Assembly (NCBI GenBank): GCA_036555065.1
Contig: DATBLZ010000166.1
Coordinates: forward strand, 1-64,000
From: DATBLZ01 sp036555065
GTDB taxonomy: Bacteria > Pseudomonadota > Gammaproteobacteria > Steroidobacterales > Rariloculaceae
Direction: 5' to 3'
DNA: 64,000 nt
The translations under genes were made by a program, and so were the position numbers. Positions 7,769 through 16,591 of the stretch are shown in pieces (the first letter of the stretch is position 1; each line of letters begins with the position of its first letter). The notes below the pieces were generated by a model, which was not told the DNA's origin, did no database searches, and saw only the letters and a program-made list of their open reading frames with translations.

Positions 7769-8635
7769 ATGCGGCTTGGACCAGTCAAAGTCGTCTTTGG
7801 CGCGCTCGGTTTGGCGCTCGCGGTTGCGGCTGCGTACGCCGATGTCGTCGAGACGAGAACGCTCGAAGAGAACGTACCCGTCGGGGATGCGCCGCACGTC
7901 GTCGTTGGGAACGTGTTCGGCTCGATTCACGTGACCGCGCACGATCGATCGACCGTCGAGATGACCGCGAAAGAGACCGTCCGTGCCGATACTCAAGCGG
8001 ACGTCGAGCGCGCGCGGGCCGAAATGGGATTGCGAACTGAGCGCGACGGCGACGAGATCGCGTTTCGCGTGGGCGACAGGGACGACGATTGCGAGTGCGG
8101 ATGGCGTCACTGGGGCGATCGCCGCGGTCACGAGGACGATTACATCGTCGAGTACGAGATCGAGCTGCGAGTTCCCGCGGGCGCGTCACTCGATCTGTCG
8201 ACCGTCAACAAAGGCGAAATCGTCGTCGAGGGCGTGCATGGGGACTTCGAGGTTGCGAACGTCAACGGCGCCGTGAAGCTCCGCGGCCTCCGCGGCACGG
8301 GCTCGGCAACCACGGTCAACGGTGCGCTCGACGTGACATTCGACCGCGCGCCCGCCGGTGCAACGGAATTTCGGACTGTGAATGGCCGCGTCGAAGTAGC
8401 GTTCCCTGCCGATCTTTCGGCGGACCTTGCATTCAAAACGATGCACGGGGAAATCTGGACCGATTTCGACGCCGCGCCCCTCGCGGTCGCGCCGACGAGC
8501 GAGGTAACGCGTGAGGGCACGCGCTACGTGATCCGCTCGGATCGCAGCTCAATGGTCCGCATCGGGCGCGGTGGCCCCACACATTCGTTCGAGACGCTGA
8601 ACGGCGACATATACGTCGTCGAGGCGCAACGGTAA
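7769..8635 (+). CDS. Secreted DUF4097-like beta-repeat protein, first copy
   Basis: A 288-residue exported protein. The ATG at 7769 is chosen because GAGGAG lies six bases upstream; an ATG at 7754 overlapping the anti-sigma stop is also possible. A signal peptide ends near AAAYA-D. Residues about 40-280 show repeated short strands with NxG turns (VVVGNVFGSIHV, TVNKGEIVVEG, NVNGAVKL, TVNGALDV, TVNGRVEV, TLNGDIYV) as in the DUF4097 parallel-beta family. There is an acidic, cysteine-containing insert (DDDCECGW) near residue 105. It lies in the sigma/anti-sigma operon and is likely a stress-responsive envelope protein; its biochemical role is unknown. Confidence 0.75.
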   Translation: MRLGPVKVVFGALGLALAVAAAYADVVETRTLEENVPVGDAPHVVVGNVFGSIHVTAHDRSTVEMTAKETVRADTQADVERARAEMGLRTERDGDEIAFRVGDRDDDCECGWRHWGDRRGHEDDYIVEYEIELRVPAGASLDLSTVNKGEIVVEGVHGDFEVANVNGAVKLRGLRGTGSATTVNGALDVTFDRAPAGATEFRTVNGRVEVAFPADLSADLAFKTMHGEIWTDFDAAPLAVAPTSEVTREGTRYVIRSDRSSMVRIGRGGPTHSFETLNGDIYVVEAQR

Positions 8636-8652
8636 TCTGGAGACAAGGAACC

Positions 8653-9486
8653 ATGAAAGACTTATTCGTAATGCCGCTTACCGTCGCCTTGGTCAGTGCG
8701 ATGTGGTTTTCCGGCGCAGCCGCCCAGAACGACGGGCGCATCGCCGTTCCACTCACCGATCCAGCGCGCCCCGTGAGGCTCGAGGTGCAGCTATTCAATG
8801 GCAGCATCATCGTGTCCGCCTTCGACGGCAACGAGGTGCTGATCTCGACGAGCGACGATGACGACGACGTCGAGTGGGACTTCGACGAGGACGAGGACGA
8901 GCCCGATCGAGCGGGACTCCGCAGAATCCCGAACACGGCGATTGGCGTGACCGCCGAGGAGAACGACAACACCGTGTCGATCGGCGTCGATTGGGGCAGC
9001 CGCGGAGTCGATCTGGCGATCTCCGTCCCGCGCCGAACATCCGTGAAAGCAACCACGGTCAACGGCGACGAGATCCGACTCGAAGGATTGACCGGCGATC
9101 ACGAGCTCGCTAACCACAATGGCGACATCATCGGCATCGACCTGAACGGCTCCGCGGTCGTAACGAGTCAAAATGGCGACATCGATATGTCGTTCTTGCA
9201 GCCCGCGGCCGGTAAGACGATGTCGTTCAGCTCATTCAACGGCGACATCGAGGTCGGGTTTCCGCCGACGCTCGCAGCGGACTTGCGCGTCAACGCCGGC
9301 CGCGGCGACGTCTATACGGACTTCGACGTGCAGCTCCAACCGCAATCGTCGGTCGTCGAGGAAGGCGGCGAGCGCGGGCGGAAGCAGATTCGCTTCGAGC
9401 GCGAGATGCGTCTCTTGGTCGGCGGCGGCGGGCCGGAGATACAGTTCAAGACGTTCAACGGCGACATCGTGATCCGGAAACGCTGA
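8653..9486 (+). CDS. Secreted DUF4097-like beta-repeat protein, second copy
   Basis: A 277-residue exported protein, a paralogue of the preceding gene by organisation. Its ATG is preceded by GGAGACAAGGAA and starts a signal peptide ending AAA-Q. A highly acidic insert (DDDDDVEWDFDEDEDE, about residues 75-90) might bind divalent metal. After it come regular turns with NGD (TVNGDEI, NHNGDII, SQNGDID, SFNGDIEV, TFNGDIVI), the same parallel-beta layout. Seventeen bases separate it from the first copy, so the two are probably co-transcribed. It closes the operon started by the sigma factor. The tandem suggests partners or a duplicated structural unit. Confidence 0.75.
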   Translation: MKDLFVMPLTVALVSAMWFSGAAAQNDGRIAVPLTDPARPVRLEVQLFNGSIIVSAFDGNEVLISTSDDDDDVEWDFDEDEDEPDRAGLRRIPNTAIGVTAEENDNTVSIGVDWGSRGVDLAISVPRRTSVKATTVNGDEIRLEGLTGDHELANHNGDIIGIDLNGSAVVTSQNGDIDMSFLQPAAGKTMSFSSFNGDIEVGFPPTLAADLRVNAGRGDVYTDFDVQLQPQSSVVEEGGERGRKQIRFEREMRLLVGGGGPEIQFKTFNGDIVIRKR

Positions 9487-9707
9487 GGGTCGGGCGGGCG
9501 CTAAGGGGTCAGCGCCGACGCTCACATTTCGCTGTCGAGCAGCACCTCGGCCGATTCGCCGGACCTCGCCGAGGTCCTTGAGGCCGACGTTTCCGGCCGC
9601 GACCTGGTAGCCCTCTGGCGTCCTTTCCAACCGCAGCCTACGATCTTTGGCGACGGAAAAGCCTTTTCCGGCCGTCTAACCGAGGAAAGGAGACGCGTCA
9701 TCGACCC
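9487..9707. other. Intergenic spacer with a small hairpin
   Basis: This 221-base spacer precedes the second sigma factor gene. GGCGCT at 9497-9502 and AGCGCC at 9511-9516 can form a six-pair hairpin without a following T-run, so it is a weak terminator at best. An AGGAAAGGAGA stretch near 9683-9693 probably serves the downstream GTG start. I see no other feature. Confidence 0.3.
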
Positions 9708-10346
9708 GTGGCAGAGACGACACTCAATTTGGATGACTGGCGCCTCGTAAAGCGCCTGCTCGCGCACGAGCGCGAGGCATTCAACGAATTCTTCGACGGG
9801 TACTTCCCGCGGCTCTATCGCTTCGCGCATGCCCGACTAAACGACGATCCGGAGACAGTGAAAGAAATCGTGCACGTCACGCTGAGCAAAGCCATCCGCA
9901 ACCTAAGCCGCTATCGCGGCGAAGCGGCGTTGTTCACATGGCTCTGCTCGATCTGCCGTAACGCCATCAGCGATCACCTCGAGCACCGGGCCAAAGAGCG
10001 TCAAGTTATCGTGTTAGTCGAAGACTTTCCGGACGTGAGGGCCGCAGTCGACTCCGTGACGGCGCCCGCGATCGACGAGCCGGAAGCGAACTTCGGCCGA
10101 ACGCAAGCGGCACGCCTCATTCAAGTGGCGCTCGATCGGCTGCCGACTCGCTACGGCGATGCCTTGGAATGGAAATACATCTACGGCTTCACTACCGAGG
10201 AAGTCGCCGCGAAACTCGGTGTCGGCGCCGAAGCGGCGCAGTCTTTGCTCGCACGGGCCAAACGCGCGTTCCAGGAAGTCTATACGGCTCTGACAGACGG
10301 TATGGCTGCGCATGAGGCCGACATGGCCAACGGGGAGCGTGCATGA
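9708..10346 (+). CDS. ECF-family RNA polymerase sigma factor of a FecI/FecR-like triplet
   Basis: A 212-residue protein from a GTG start with a purine-rich site (AGGAAAGGAGA) about 14 bases upstream, a little far. Region 2 is seen in FDGYFPRLYRFAHARL and ALFTWLCSICRNAISDHL, and region 4 in LDRLPTRYGDALEWKYIYGFTTEEVAAKLGVG-type helix-turn-helix. Its stop overlaps the ATG of the FecR-like gene by four bases, and a TonB-dependent receptor follows. The order sigma-FecR-receptor is that of cell-surface signalling systems, in which ligand binding at the receptor frees the sigma factor. Confidence 0.9.
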   Translation: MAETTLNLDDWRLVKRLLAHEREAFNEFFDGYFPRLYRFAHARLNDDPETVKEIVHVTLSKAIRNLSRYRGEAALFTWLCSICRNAISDHLEHRAKERQVIVLVEDFPDVRAAVDSVTAPAIDEPEANFGRTQAARLIQVALDRLPTRYGDALEWKYIYGFTTEEVAAKLGVGAEAAQSLLARAKRAFQEVYTALTDGMAAHEADMANGERA

Positions 10347-11317
10347 GCCAAGAGCAGGACCGAGCCTTCGAACAGCTGTTCCGGCACGCGGCGCCGCGGC
10401 CGCATCCTCCCCTCGAAATCGAGCGGGAAGTTAAGGCGGCGCTGCTCGAAGAATGGGATGCCGTCGCCGGGCGCCGGGTGAGGTGGCGCCGCACGGGGTT
10501 CGTTGCCGCCGCAGTCGCATTGATCGCCGTCACGGTAGGAGTTCTTCTCAACGTCGGCGTCGCGCCTGATGCGGTCGTCGTCGCGCGCGTCGAGCGCGTT
10601 TCCGGGGAAGTGACCAGCGGGGACGAGCGCTCGCCGAATCGCCTCGTTCTCGGCGGGGTCGTGACATCCGGCGCAATCGTGTCGACCGGACAAGGGCAAA
10701 TAGCGCTCCGGCTCAGCGACGGAGGCTCGCTGCGGCTCGCTCCCGGCACGCGGCTTACGATGGTGTCGGCGCGCGAGACCGATGTCGCTACTGGCATGTT
10801 GTACTTCGATTCCGAGCGCGGGACGGCTGCGCCTGCCGCGACGCAAGTCGTCGTGCGCACGCCGGCCGGCATCGTGCGCGACGTCGGCACGCAATTCTTA
10901 GTGCGGCTCGACGGCGATCGGCTCGACGTCGGCGTCCGCGACGGCCAGGTGGCGCTGACGCACAGCGATGGAATCGCGAACGCCGGCGCAGGTGAGCGCT
11001 TGATCGTCGATGTTCGATCGGACCGCCTCCAGCGCGGCTCCATCGATTCGGTCGGCGCGGAATGGGAGTGGGCGGAAGCCCTCGCGCCGCCGTACGAAAT
11101 CGAGGGTAGTCGCCTTTCCGACTTCTTGGATTGGGTCGCGGCGCAAACCGGCCGAAACGTCGCCTATGTCGACGCCAACGCGGAAGCCATCGCGCGCCAG
11201 ACGACGCTGCGCGGCTCGATAGACCTCGACCCCATGTCGAAGCTCGCCGCCGTGCTCGCAACGACCGACCTCACGTACACGCTCGAGGGCGCGACCATCC
11301 TAATCGGCGTGAAGTAG
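10343..11317 (+). CDS. FecR-like anti-sigma/sensor with C-terminal STN-like domain
   Basis: A 324-residue single-pass protein. The cytoplasmic N-terminus is about 50 residues; a membrane helix follows (VAAAVALIAVTVGVLLNVGV, about residues 52-71). The FecR domain has the typical GGVVTSGAIVSTG, LRLSDGGSLRLAPGTRL and VVVRTPAGIVRDVGTQF elements. The last 70 residues (FLDWVAAQTG, DLDPMSKLAAVL, LTYTLEGATILIG) resemble the secretin/TonB short N-terminal (STN) domain, usually found on the receptor side. It should pass the receptor's signal to the sigma factor encoded immediately upstream. Confidence 0.88.
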   Translation: MSQEQDRAFEQLFRHAAPRPHPPLEIEREVKAALLEEWDAVAGRRVRWRRTGFVAAAVALIAVTVGVLLNVGVAPDAVVVARVERVSGEVTSGDERSPNRLVLGGVVTSGAIVSTGQGQIALRLSDGGSLRLAPGTRLTMVSARETDVATGMLYFDSERGTAAPAATQVVVRTPAGIVRDVGTQFLVRLDGDRLDVGVRDGQVALTHSDGIANAGAGERLIVDVRSDRLQRGSIDSVGAEWEWAEALAPPYEIEGSRLSDFLDWVAAQTGRNVAYVDANAEAIARQTTLRGSIDLDPMSKLAAVLATTDLTYTLEGATILIGVK

Positions 11318-11422
11318 AAGGGCGCGTCCGAGGCCGGCCCCGCAAGCTAGCACGCCTGCGGCGCGGACCTCGCTCGTCGCGTACAATCCTCGGTCAACGC
11401 GGGTCCTGTCGATCGATGCTAC

Positions 11423-13972
11423 GTGACGCCCTGGCGCCGTCTGCTGATTCCGATGCTAATGGCGTGCGCAGCGAATCTTGCGGCGCCGGGAGCGGCGGCC
11501 CAGCCTGCCTCGAGCTATCGCGGCCGGACAGTCCAGGAGGTCATCGACGAGCTGCGCGCGCACGGCGCGCCCATCATTTACAGCACGAACCTGCTGTCCG
11601 CGGACCTACGTGTTCTCGACGCGCCGACGACCACTGAGCCCCTGGCGTTAGCGCGTGAGATCCTCGCGCCGCACGGGCTCACGATCGATGCCCGCGACGG
11701 CCTTTGGCTCGTTGTGCGCGACCCGAATGCCCCGGCGCAACGGACGAGCCGCGTGACGGTCGCTGTGGTCGATGCAGGCGGGACGCCGCTCGCCGACTCG
11801 ACCGTGTGGCTCGATTCTATTGACGGGGAGCGCCGAATTGCGGTCGAAGGCAAAGCGCAGTTCGACGCCGTGCCGGCTGGCCGGCACGTCTTCCGCGCCC
11901 AGGCGCCGGGTTACGCACGCGGGCAAGCCGTGCTCGAGGTCCGCGCCGGGGCTTCGCAAACCGTCACGGTCGCGCTACTCGAAGCGGTTGAGCCGCCTGC
12001 GCTCGATGAGCTCCTCGTGACTGCGAGCCGCTACGACGTCGCGAACCAAGTCCCGCCGTCAGGCGCCTTCTTTACGCGTGAAGAAATCGAGAACCTGTCC
12101 GATCTCGGCGACGATCCGTTGCGCGTCACGCACCGGCTTCCGGGCATCGCCGCGGGTGACTGGTCGGCACGTTCGTACGTACGCGGCGGGGATCGAAACG
12201 AAATGGCCATCTTCTTCGACGGCATGGAGCTCATCGAGCCGTTCCATTTTCGCGACTATCAAGGCCTCTTTAGCACCATCGACCCGCGCGTCGTGTCCGG
12301 GATGCAGATCTATTCGGGCGGGTTCCCCGTCGCCTATGGCGGCGCCCTCAGCGGTCTTTCGATCATCGACGCGCGCATGCCGACGGAGCCGTTGCAGCAC
12401 GAGATCGGTCTGAGCTTCTTGCTCACGTCGCTGTTGTCGAGCGGCACGTTTGCCGATGGACGCGCGGAGTGGGTGGCATCGGCGCGTCGCGGCAATATCG
12501 ATCGATGGCTCAAGGACGAGCGGGGTGAGCCGAGCTACCGCGATCTCTATGTGCACGTTGCGGGCACAGTCGGCAAACACCGGCTTGCATTCAACGCCCT
12601 CAACTACGACGACGATATCCTGCTGATTCCCGAGGATGATCCCGCCGACCTCGAGAGCTCCGTGAGCGAAAGCGACGCGACGCAGCTGTGGCTGCGTATC
12701 GACAGCGACTGGACGGATGACCTGTCGGGCACGACGGTCGTGTCGTCGACGCAATTCAGCAACGAGCGTACCGGCCTCGTGAGCAACCAGGGGCAAATCG
12801 CCGGCGCCGCCACGGACCACCGCCGCCTCGAGGGGATCGGCCTGCGCCAGGATTGGCAGCTCGATCTTACGGACCGCCAGCTTCTGACGTGGGGCTTCGA
12901 GATCCGCGAGCTCGATGCCGAATACGACTATGCCAGCCGCGTCGACGTCCTCGATTCGCTTGCCGCGCTCAACCCGGGCACCGGCACGAGCCAAGCCGCA
13001 TATCGATTGCGGCCAGGCGGCCATAGCCGTAGCGTTTATTTCTCCGACCGTATTCGGTTCACGGACCGGCTCGTTGCGGACCTCGGCGTACGCTGGGATA
13101 AGCAGACTTACTTGCCTCCAGACGCAGATGAGCAAATTAGCGGTCGGTCGAGCCTCTTGTACCAACTCGCGCCGGCGACGGACCTGAGGTTGAGCTACGG
13201 CCGGTTCTTTCAAGCCGAAGGCTTGATCGAGCTGCAAGTGGAGGACGGCGTAGTCGATTTTTCGCCGGCCCAGGACGCCTCGCACGCAATCGTGAGCGTC
13301 GAGCATCGCTTTGCCAGTGACGTGATGCTGCGCGGGGAAGTATTCGAGAAGATCACGCGCAGCCCGCGGCCTCGCTACGAAAATCTGTTTGATCCGTTCG
13401 TCGTGCTGCCCGAGCTGCGGCCCGGGCGCGTCCGCATTGCGCCGGAGCGCGGTGAGTCGCAGGGCGTGGAGATACTCGCGATCGGGCAAGAGCCGCTGAG
13501 CTGGTGGGCGGCTTACACTTGGTCGGAGGCTAACGACATCATCGACGGCCGGCCTGTGCCGCGCAGTTGGGATCAACGCCATTCGTTGAGCGGCGGCGTG
13601 ACATGGAACATGCGGCAGTGGACCATGTCCGCGAGCGCGACCTATCACACCGGCTGGCCGACGACGGACCTTTCGCTCGAGACCGTTGAGCTGCCGAACG
13701 GTAGTGCCGCCACGGTCCTCGCGTTGGGCGAGCGCAATGCGCAGTCGTTTGCGCCGTTCAGCCGCGTCGATTTCGCGACGAGCCGAGTCGTCAGCGCTGG
13801 CCACGGCACGGTCAAGTTCTTCGTCGAGGTCACGAACTTGCTCGATCGCGCCAATCCATGCTGCGTCGAGTTCGAGGTGGTTTCGACGCCCGGCGGCGCA
13901 CCGGCGCTCAAGCGCAGCGAGGACTATTGGCTGCCCGCCACGCTCAACGCCGGCGTCCTCTGGGAGTTCTGA
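11423..13972 (+). CDS. TonB-dependent outer-membrane receptor with STN domain
   Basis: An 849-residue receptor beginning at GTG 11423. A signal peptide ends AAA-Q near residue 27. Residues about 30-100 form an STN signalling domain (VQEVIDELRAHGAPIIYS), followed by a carboxypeptidase-regulatory-like beta domain (about 110-190). The plug shows LDELLVTASRYD, VRGGDRNEMAIFFDGMEL and PVAYGGALSGLSIIDA; the barrel ends in LWEF with a terminal aromatic. With the upstream sigma and FecR genes it forms a transport-signalling unit. No siderophore, heme or sugar genes adjoin, so the ligand cannot be named. Confidence 0.9.
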   Translation: MTPWRRLLIPMLMACAANLAAPGAAAQPASSYRGRTVQEVIDELRAHGAPIIYSTNLLSADLRVLDAPTTTEPLALAREILAPHGLTIDARDGLWLVVRDPNAPAQRTSRVTVAVVDAGGTPLADSTVWLDSIDGERRIAVEGKAQFDAVPAGRHVFRAQAPGYARGQAVLEVRAGASQTVTVALLEAVEPPALDELLVTASRYDVANQVPPSGAFFTREEIENLSDLGDDPLRVTHRLPGIAAGDWSARSYVRGGDRNEMAIFFDGMELIEPFHFRDYQGLFSTIDPRVVSGMQIYSGGFPVAYGGALSGLSIIDARMPTEPLQHEIGLSFLLTSLLSSGTFADGRAEWVASARRGNIDRWLKDERGEPSYRDLYVHVAGTVGKHRLAFNALNYDDDILLIPEDDPADLESSVSESDATQLWLRIDSDWTDDLSGTTVVSSTQFSNERTGLVSNQGQIAGAATDHRRLEGIGLRQDWQLDLTDRQLLTWGFEIRELDAEYDYASRVDVLDSLAALNPGTGTSQAAYRLRPGGHSRSVYFSDRIRFTDRLVADLGVRWDKQTYLPPDADEQISGRSSLLYQLAPATDLRLSYGRFFQAEGLIELQVEDGVVDFSPAQDASHAIVSVEHRFASDVMLRGEVFEKITRSPRPRYENLFDPFVVLPELRPGRVRIAPERGESQGVEILAIGQEPLSWWAAYTWSEANDIIDGRPVPRSWDQRHSLSGGVTWNMRQWTMSASATYHTGWPTTDLSLETVELPNGSAATVLALGERNAQSFAPFSRVDFATSRVVSAGHGTVKFFVEVTNLLDRANPCCVEFEVVSTPGGAPALKRSEDYWLPATLNAGVLWEF

Positions 13973-14075
13973 GCCCCCGCCGAGTAGCCCCCCGGCCGAG
14001 ACCTCATCAGCATTGCGACCTTTTTTTGGCTCGCCGCCGTCTAACGCGGTAAGCTATCGACCCTGGGGGCGACGT

Positions 14076-14813
14076 ATGGCAACCGGCCGCACTGAAGACC
14101 GGGTATTTCGTCATCAACTCGAGCAGGTCAGCGACTTCGCGTTCAACGACGCCGTGGCGGCCGTGTTCGACGACATGGTTTCCCGGAGCGTGCCTTTCTA
14201 TGCGGAGATTCAGCGCATGCTCGCGGAGCTCGCAAGCGCCTTCGCGACCGAGGGCTCGAACATTTATGACCTCGGTTGCTCGACGGGTACGACACTAACG
14301 CTGCTGCACGAGTCGCTTCCCGTGCGGGCGCACCTTTGCGGCGTCGACTATTCGGCCGACATGCTCGCGCAGTGTCGCGAAAAGTTGGCAGCGCGGGGCT
14401 TGGAAGGCGCGATCGAGCTGCGTCAAGCCGATCTCGATGAAGGCGTGCAGGTCGAAAACGCATCGGTCGTCATGCTCATTTTGACGCTCATGTTCGTTCG
14501 GCCGCTGAACCGGGAAAAACTCATCCGCAGCATTCACGCGGGCCTCAACGAGAACGGCTGCCTGCTGGTGGTCGAGAAAGTGCTCGGCGACGGGTCTCTC
14601 TTCAACCGGTTGTTTATCGAGCGCTACTATGAGTTCAAGCGGCGCATGGGTTACAGCGAGCTCGAGATCACTCAGAAACGTGAGGCTCTCGAGAACATCC
14701 TCGTCCCTTATCGACTCCAAGAGAACCGTGATTTGCTGTTGGGCGCCGGCTTTCGCGAAGTCGAGGTGTTTTTCAAGTGGTACAACTTTGCCGCGTTCGT
14801 GGCCGTCAAGTGA
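14076..14813 (+). CDS. CmoA-like SAM-dependent enzyme (carboxy-SAM synthase family)
   Basis: A 245-residue protein whose length and sequence follow E. coli CmoA closely: FNDAVAAVFDDMVSRSVPFY, IYDLGCSTGTTL (SAM-binding motif I), FKRRMGYSELEITQKR and FREVEVFFKWYNF at the C-terminus. CmoA converts SAM and prephenate to carboxy-SAM for tRNA wobble-uridine modification together with CmoB. No cmoB is in the window, and the stop codon overlaps the ATG of an ICMT-like membrane methyltransferase (TGATG). It may be a true CmoA encoded apart from cmoB, or a paralogue recruited to lipid modification. Fold assignment is firm, exact reaction less so. Confidence 0.72.
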   Translation: MATGRTEDRVFRHQLEQVSDFAFNDAVAAVFDDMVSRSVPFYAEIQRMLAELASAFATEGSNIYDLGCSTGTTLTLLHESLPVRAHLCGVDYSADMLAQCREKLAARGLEGAIELRQADLDEGVQVENASVVMLILTLMFVRPLNREKLIRSIHAGLNENGCLLVVEKVLGDGSLFNRLFIERYYEFKRRMGYSELEITQKREALENILVPYRLQENRDLLLGAGFREVEVFFKWYNFAAFVAVK

Positions 14814-15532
14814 TGGTCGCGCTCGGCAATTTCTTCTTTCGGTTTCGCACGACGCTCTCGCCGTTTCTGCTCCTGTTTCTGTTGCTGCCCGGGCCCGCGA
14901 TCTTCTCGGACCCGTTCCTTGCAGCCGTCGCCGGCTTGGTGCTTGCGTTCCTCGGGCAGGTCATCCGCGCGTCCACGATCGGGCTCGAGTACATCGTGCG
15001 CGGCGGCAGAAACCACCGGGTCTACGCGGATTCGCTCGTGACCGAGGGGCTCTTTCGCCATACGCGAAACCCCATGTATGTCGGCAAGTTCTTCATGGTG
15101 CTTGGCGCCGGTGTCGCTGCGAATCGCTGGCCGGCAATGCTCGGCATCTCTGCGGCCTATACATTCATGTATAGCGCCGTCATCCGTGCGGAAGAGGCAT
15201 ACCTGCGGGAGAAATTCGGGCCGGTGTTCGACGAGTACGTTCGGCACGTGCCGCGTTGGCTGCCGCGTCTTCGCGGGCTTACACAAACGTTGTCGGAATC
15301 GCGATTCAATTGGCCGCGAGTGCTTCTCAAGGAGTACAGCGCGCCACTCGGATGGGCTCTGCCCATCGTGTTGATCGGTATATACAACCTGCGTCAAGCG
15401 CCCGGCGCCGACGGGCACCCCTATGCGACCGCGTCGTTGCTGAGCGTGCTCAGCCTGGTTCTCCTGTTCTGGGTCGTCGTGGGCTGGCTCAAAAAGTCGG
15501 GCTCTCCCGCCCTGCGGCTCACCGATAAATAG
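14813..15532 (+). CDS. Isoprenylcysteine carboxyl methyltransferase-like membrane methyltransferase
   Basis: A 239-residue polytopic protein, translationally coupled to the CmoA-like gene. Hydrophobic segments lie at about residues 12-30, 35-52, 98-118, 182-198 and 210-226. The signature LVTEGLFRHTRNPMYVGKF followed by EEAYLREKFGPVFDEY and a P-R-W-L-P motif is that of ICMT/PEMT-type SAM-dependent methyltransferases, with the HTRNP and EE segments making the cofactor site. The substrate is probably a lipid or small hydrophobic molecule. Its position ahead of an acyltransferase and the arn genes suggests a role in envelope lipids, but this is inference. Confidence 0.75.
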   Translation: MVALGNFFFRFRTTLSPFLLLFLLLPGPAIFSDPFLAAVAGLVLAFLGQVIRASTIGLEYIVRGGRNHRVYADSLVTEGLFRHTRNPMYVGKFFMVLGAGVAANRWPAMLGISAAYTFMYSAVIRAEEAYLREKFGPVFDEYVRHVPRWLPRLRGLTQTLSESRFNWPRVLLKEYSAPLGWALPIVLIGIYNLRQAPGADGHPYATASLLSVLSLVLLFWVVVGWLKKSGSPALRLTDK

Positions 15533-15580
15533 GTCGTCATCGCGCGACCGGTTTCCTGCGCGTTTCCGTCCAACTTAATA

Positions 15581-16564
15581 ATGGGTATAGCCGATGTCCG
15601 CGCAGAGTCCACCGGGCGGTTGCTACGCACCTACTGGATGCCTCGTTACTGGTCGGCCTGGTGTTTGTGGCTTTGGCTGCGCGCCAGCGCCCTCGTATCG
15701 ATCGACACGGCGCTGTGGGTTCATCGGCGGATCGGTCGAGGGCTCTACCGGGTTGCCCGCAAGCAGCGTCGCGTAGTGCTGCGCAACCTCGAGCTGTGCT
15801 TTCCCGAGCTTTCGTCGGTGGCGGTCAGAGCGCTCGCTAAACGACACTTCGAAGCATTAGCAGCGTCGTTCGCGGAATGCGCCATCGCGTGGTTCGCGCC
15901 TGACGAGCGTCTCGACGGCCGCTTTGAGATCGTTGGGCTCGAGCATCTCGAGGCAGCGCTCGAGCGCCGTAAGGGAGTCATTCTTTATACGGGTCATTTC
16001 ACGACACTCGAGATATGCGGGCGTCCGCTGAAGCACATCACGCCTCAGTTTGCTTGCCTGTTCAGTAGACGTAGCAATGCACTGCTCGAGGAAATTCAAC
16101 GGCAAGGTCGAATGCGCATCGCCCATGAAAGCATCCGGAGCGACGACGTGCGCGCGATGCTCCGTAGTCTCAAACGCAATGCGGTCGTTTGGTACGCGCC
16201 GGACCAGGTGTATCGCCGCGGGCAGCTCGTTCCGTTCTTTCATGAGCTCGCGATGACGAACGTTGCGACCAGCAGACTGGCGCGGCTCAGCGGTGCGGCG
16301 GTAATCCCGTTCCGCTATCGTCGCCTTGACGGCCAGGGCCGGTACGAGCTGCAGTTCCATGCTCCCCTAGAAGACTTCCCGACCGACGACGCAATCCGCG
16401 ACACACGCCGGCTCGTGGAGTGCCTGGAAGAGTTCATCCGCGCGTGCCCGGAGCAGTATCAATGGGCGCACAGGCGCTTCAGAGCCCGACCGCCTGAGCT
16501 CCCGGATCTCTACCGGACCGATCCGGCCCGGCGACGACCGGTTTCCACTGCTTCGGCGGTCTAA
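15581..16564 (+). CDS. LpxL/HtrB-family lysophospholipid acyltransferase
   Basis: A 327-residue membrane-anchored acyltransferase. The H-x4-E catalytic motif is GHFTTLE (His139 to Glu144), after a hydrophobic N-terminal segment; further family elements are RNLELCFPELS, KRNAVVWYAPDQVY and GAAVIPFRYRR. LpxL-type enzymes add secondary acyl chains to Kdo-lipid A at the inner leaflet of the inner membrane. An internal ATG at 15638 is a possible alternative start. The gene directly precedes the arn operon on the same strand, so lipid A acylation and 4-aminoarabinose addition may be expressed together. Confidence 0.85.
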   Translation: MGIADVRAESTGRLLRTYWMPRYWSAWCLWLWLRASALVSIDTALWVHRRIGRGLYRVARKQRRVVLRNLELCFPELSSVAVRALAKRHFEALAASFAECAIAWFAPDERLDGRFEIVGLEHLEAALERRKGVILYTGHFTTLEICGRPLKHITPQFACLFSRRSNALLEEIQRQGRMRIAHESIRSDDVRAMLRSLKRNAVVWYAPDQVYRRGQLVPFFHELAMTNVATSRLARLSGAAVIPFRYRRLDGQGRYELQFHAPLEDFPTDDAIRDTRRLVECLEEFIRACPEQYQWAHRRFRARPPELPDLYRTDPARRRPVSTASAV

Positions 16565-16591
16565 CGGTGATGATGGTCTTTGGGCTTCGCC

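Noticed and set aside
9497..9516. Six-pair hairpin after the second DUF4097-like gene as terminator
   Set aside because: Short stem and no T-run; too weak to call.
12059..13804. Long open frame (581 codons) on the minus strand
   Set aside because: It lies wholly antisense to the TonB-dependent receptor, has no family resemblance and is the kind of shadow frame common in GC-rich genes.
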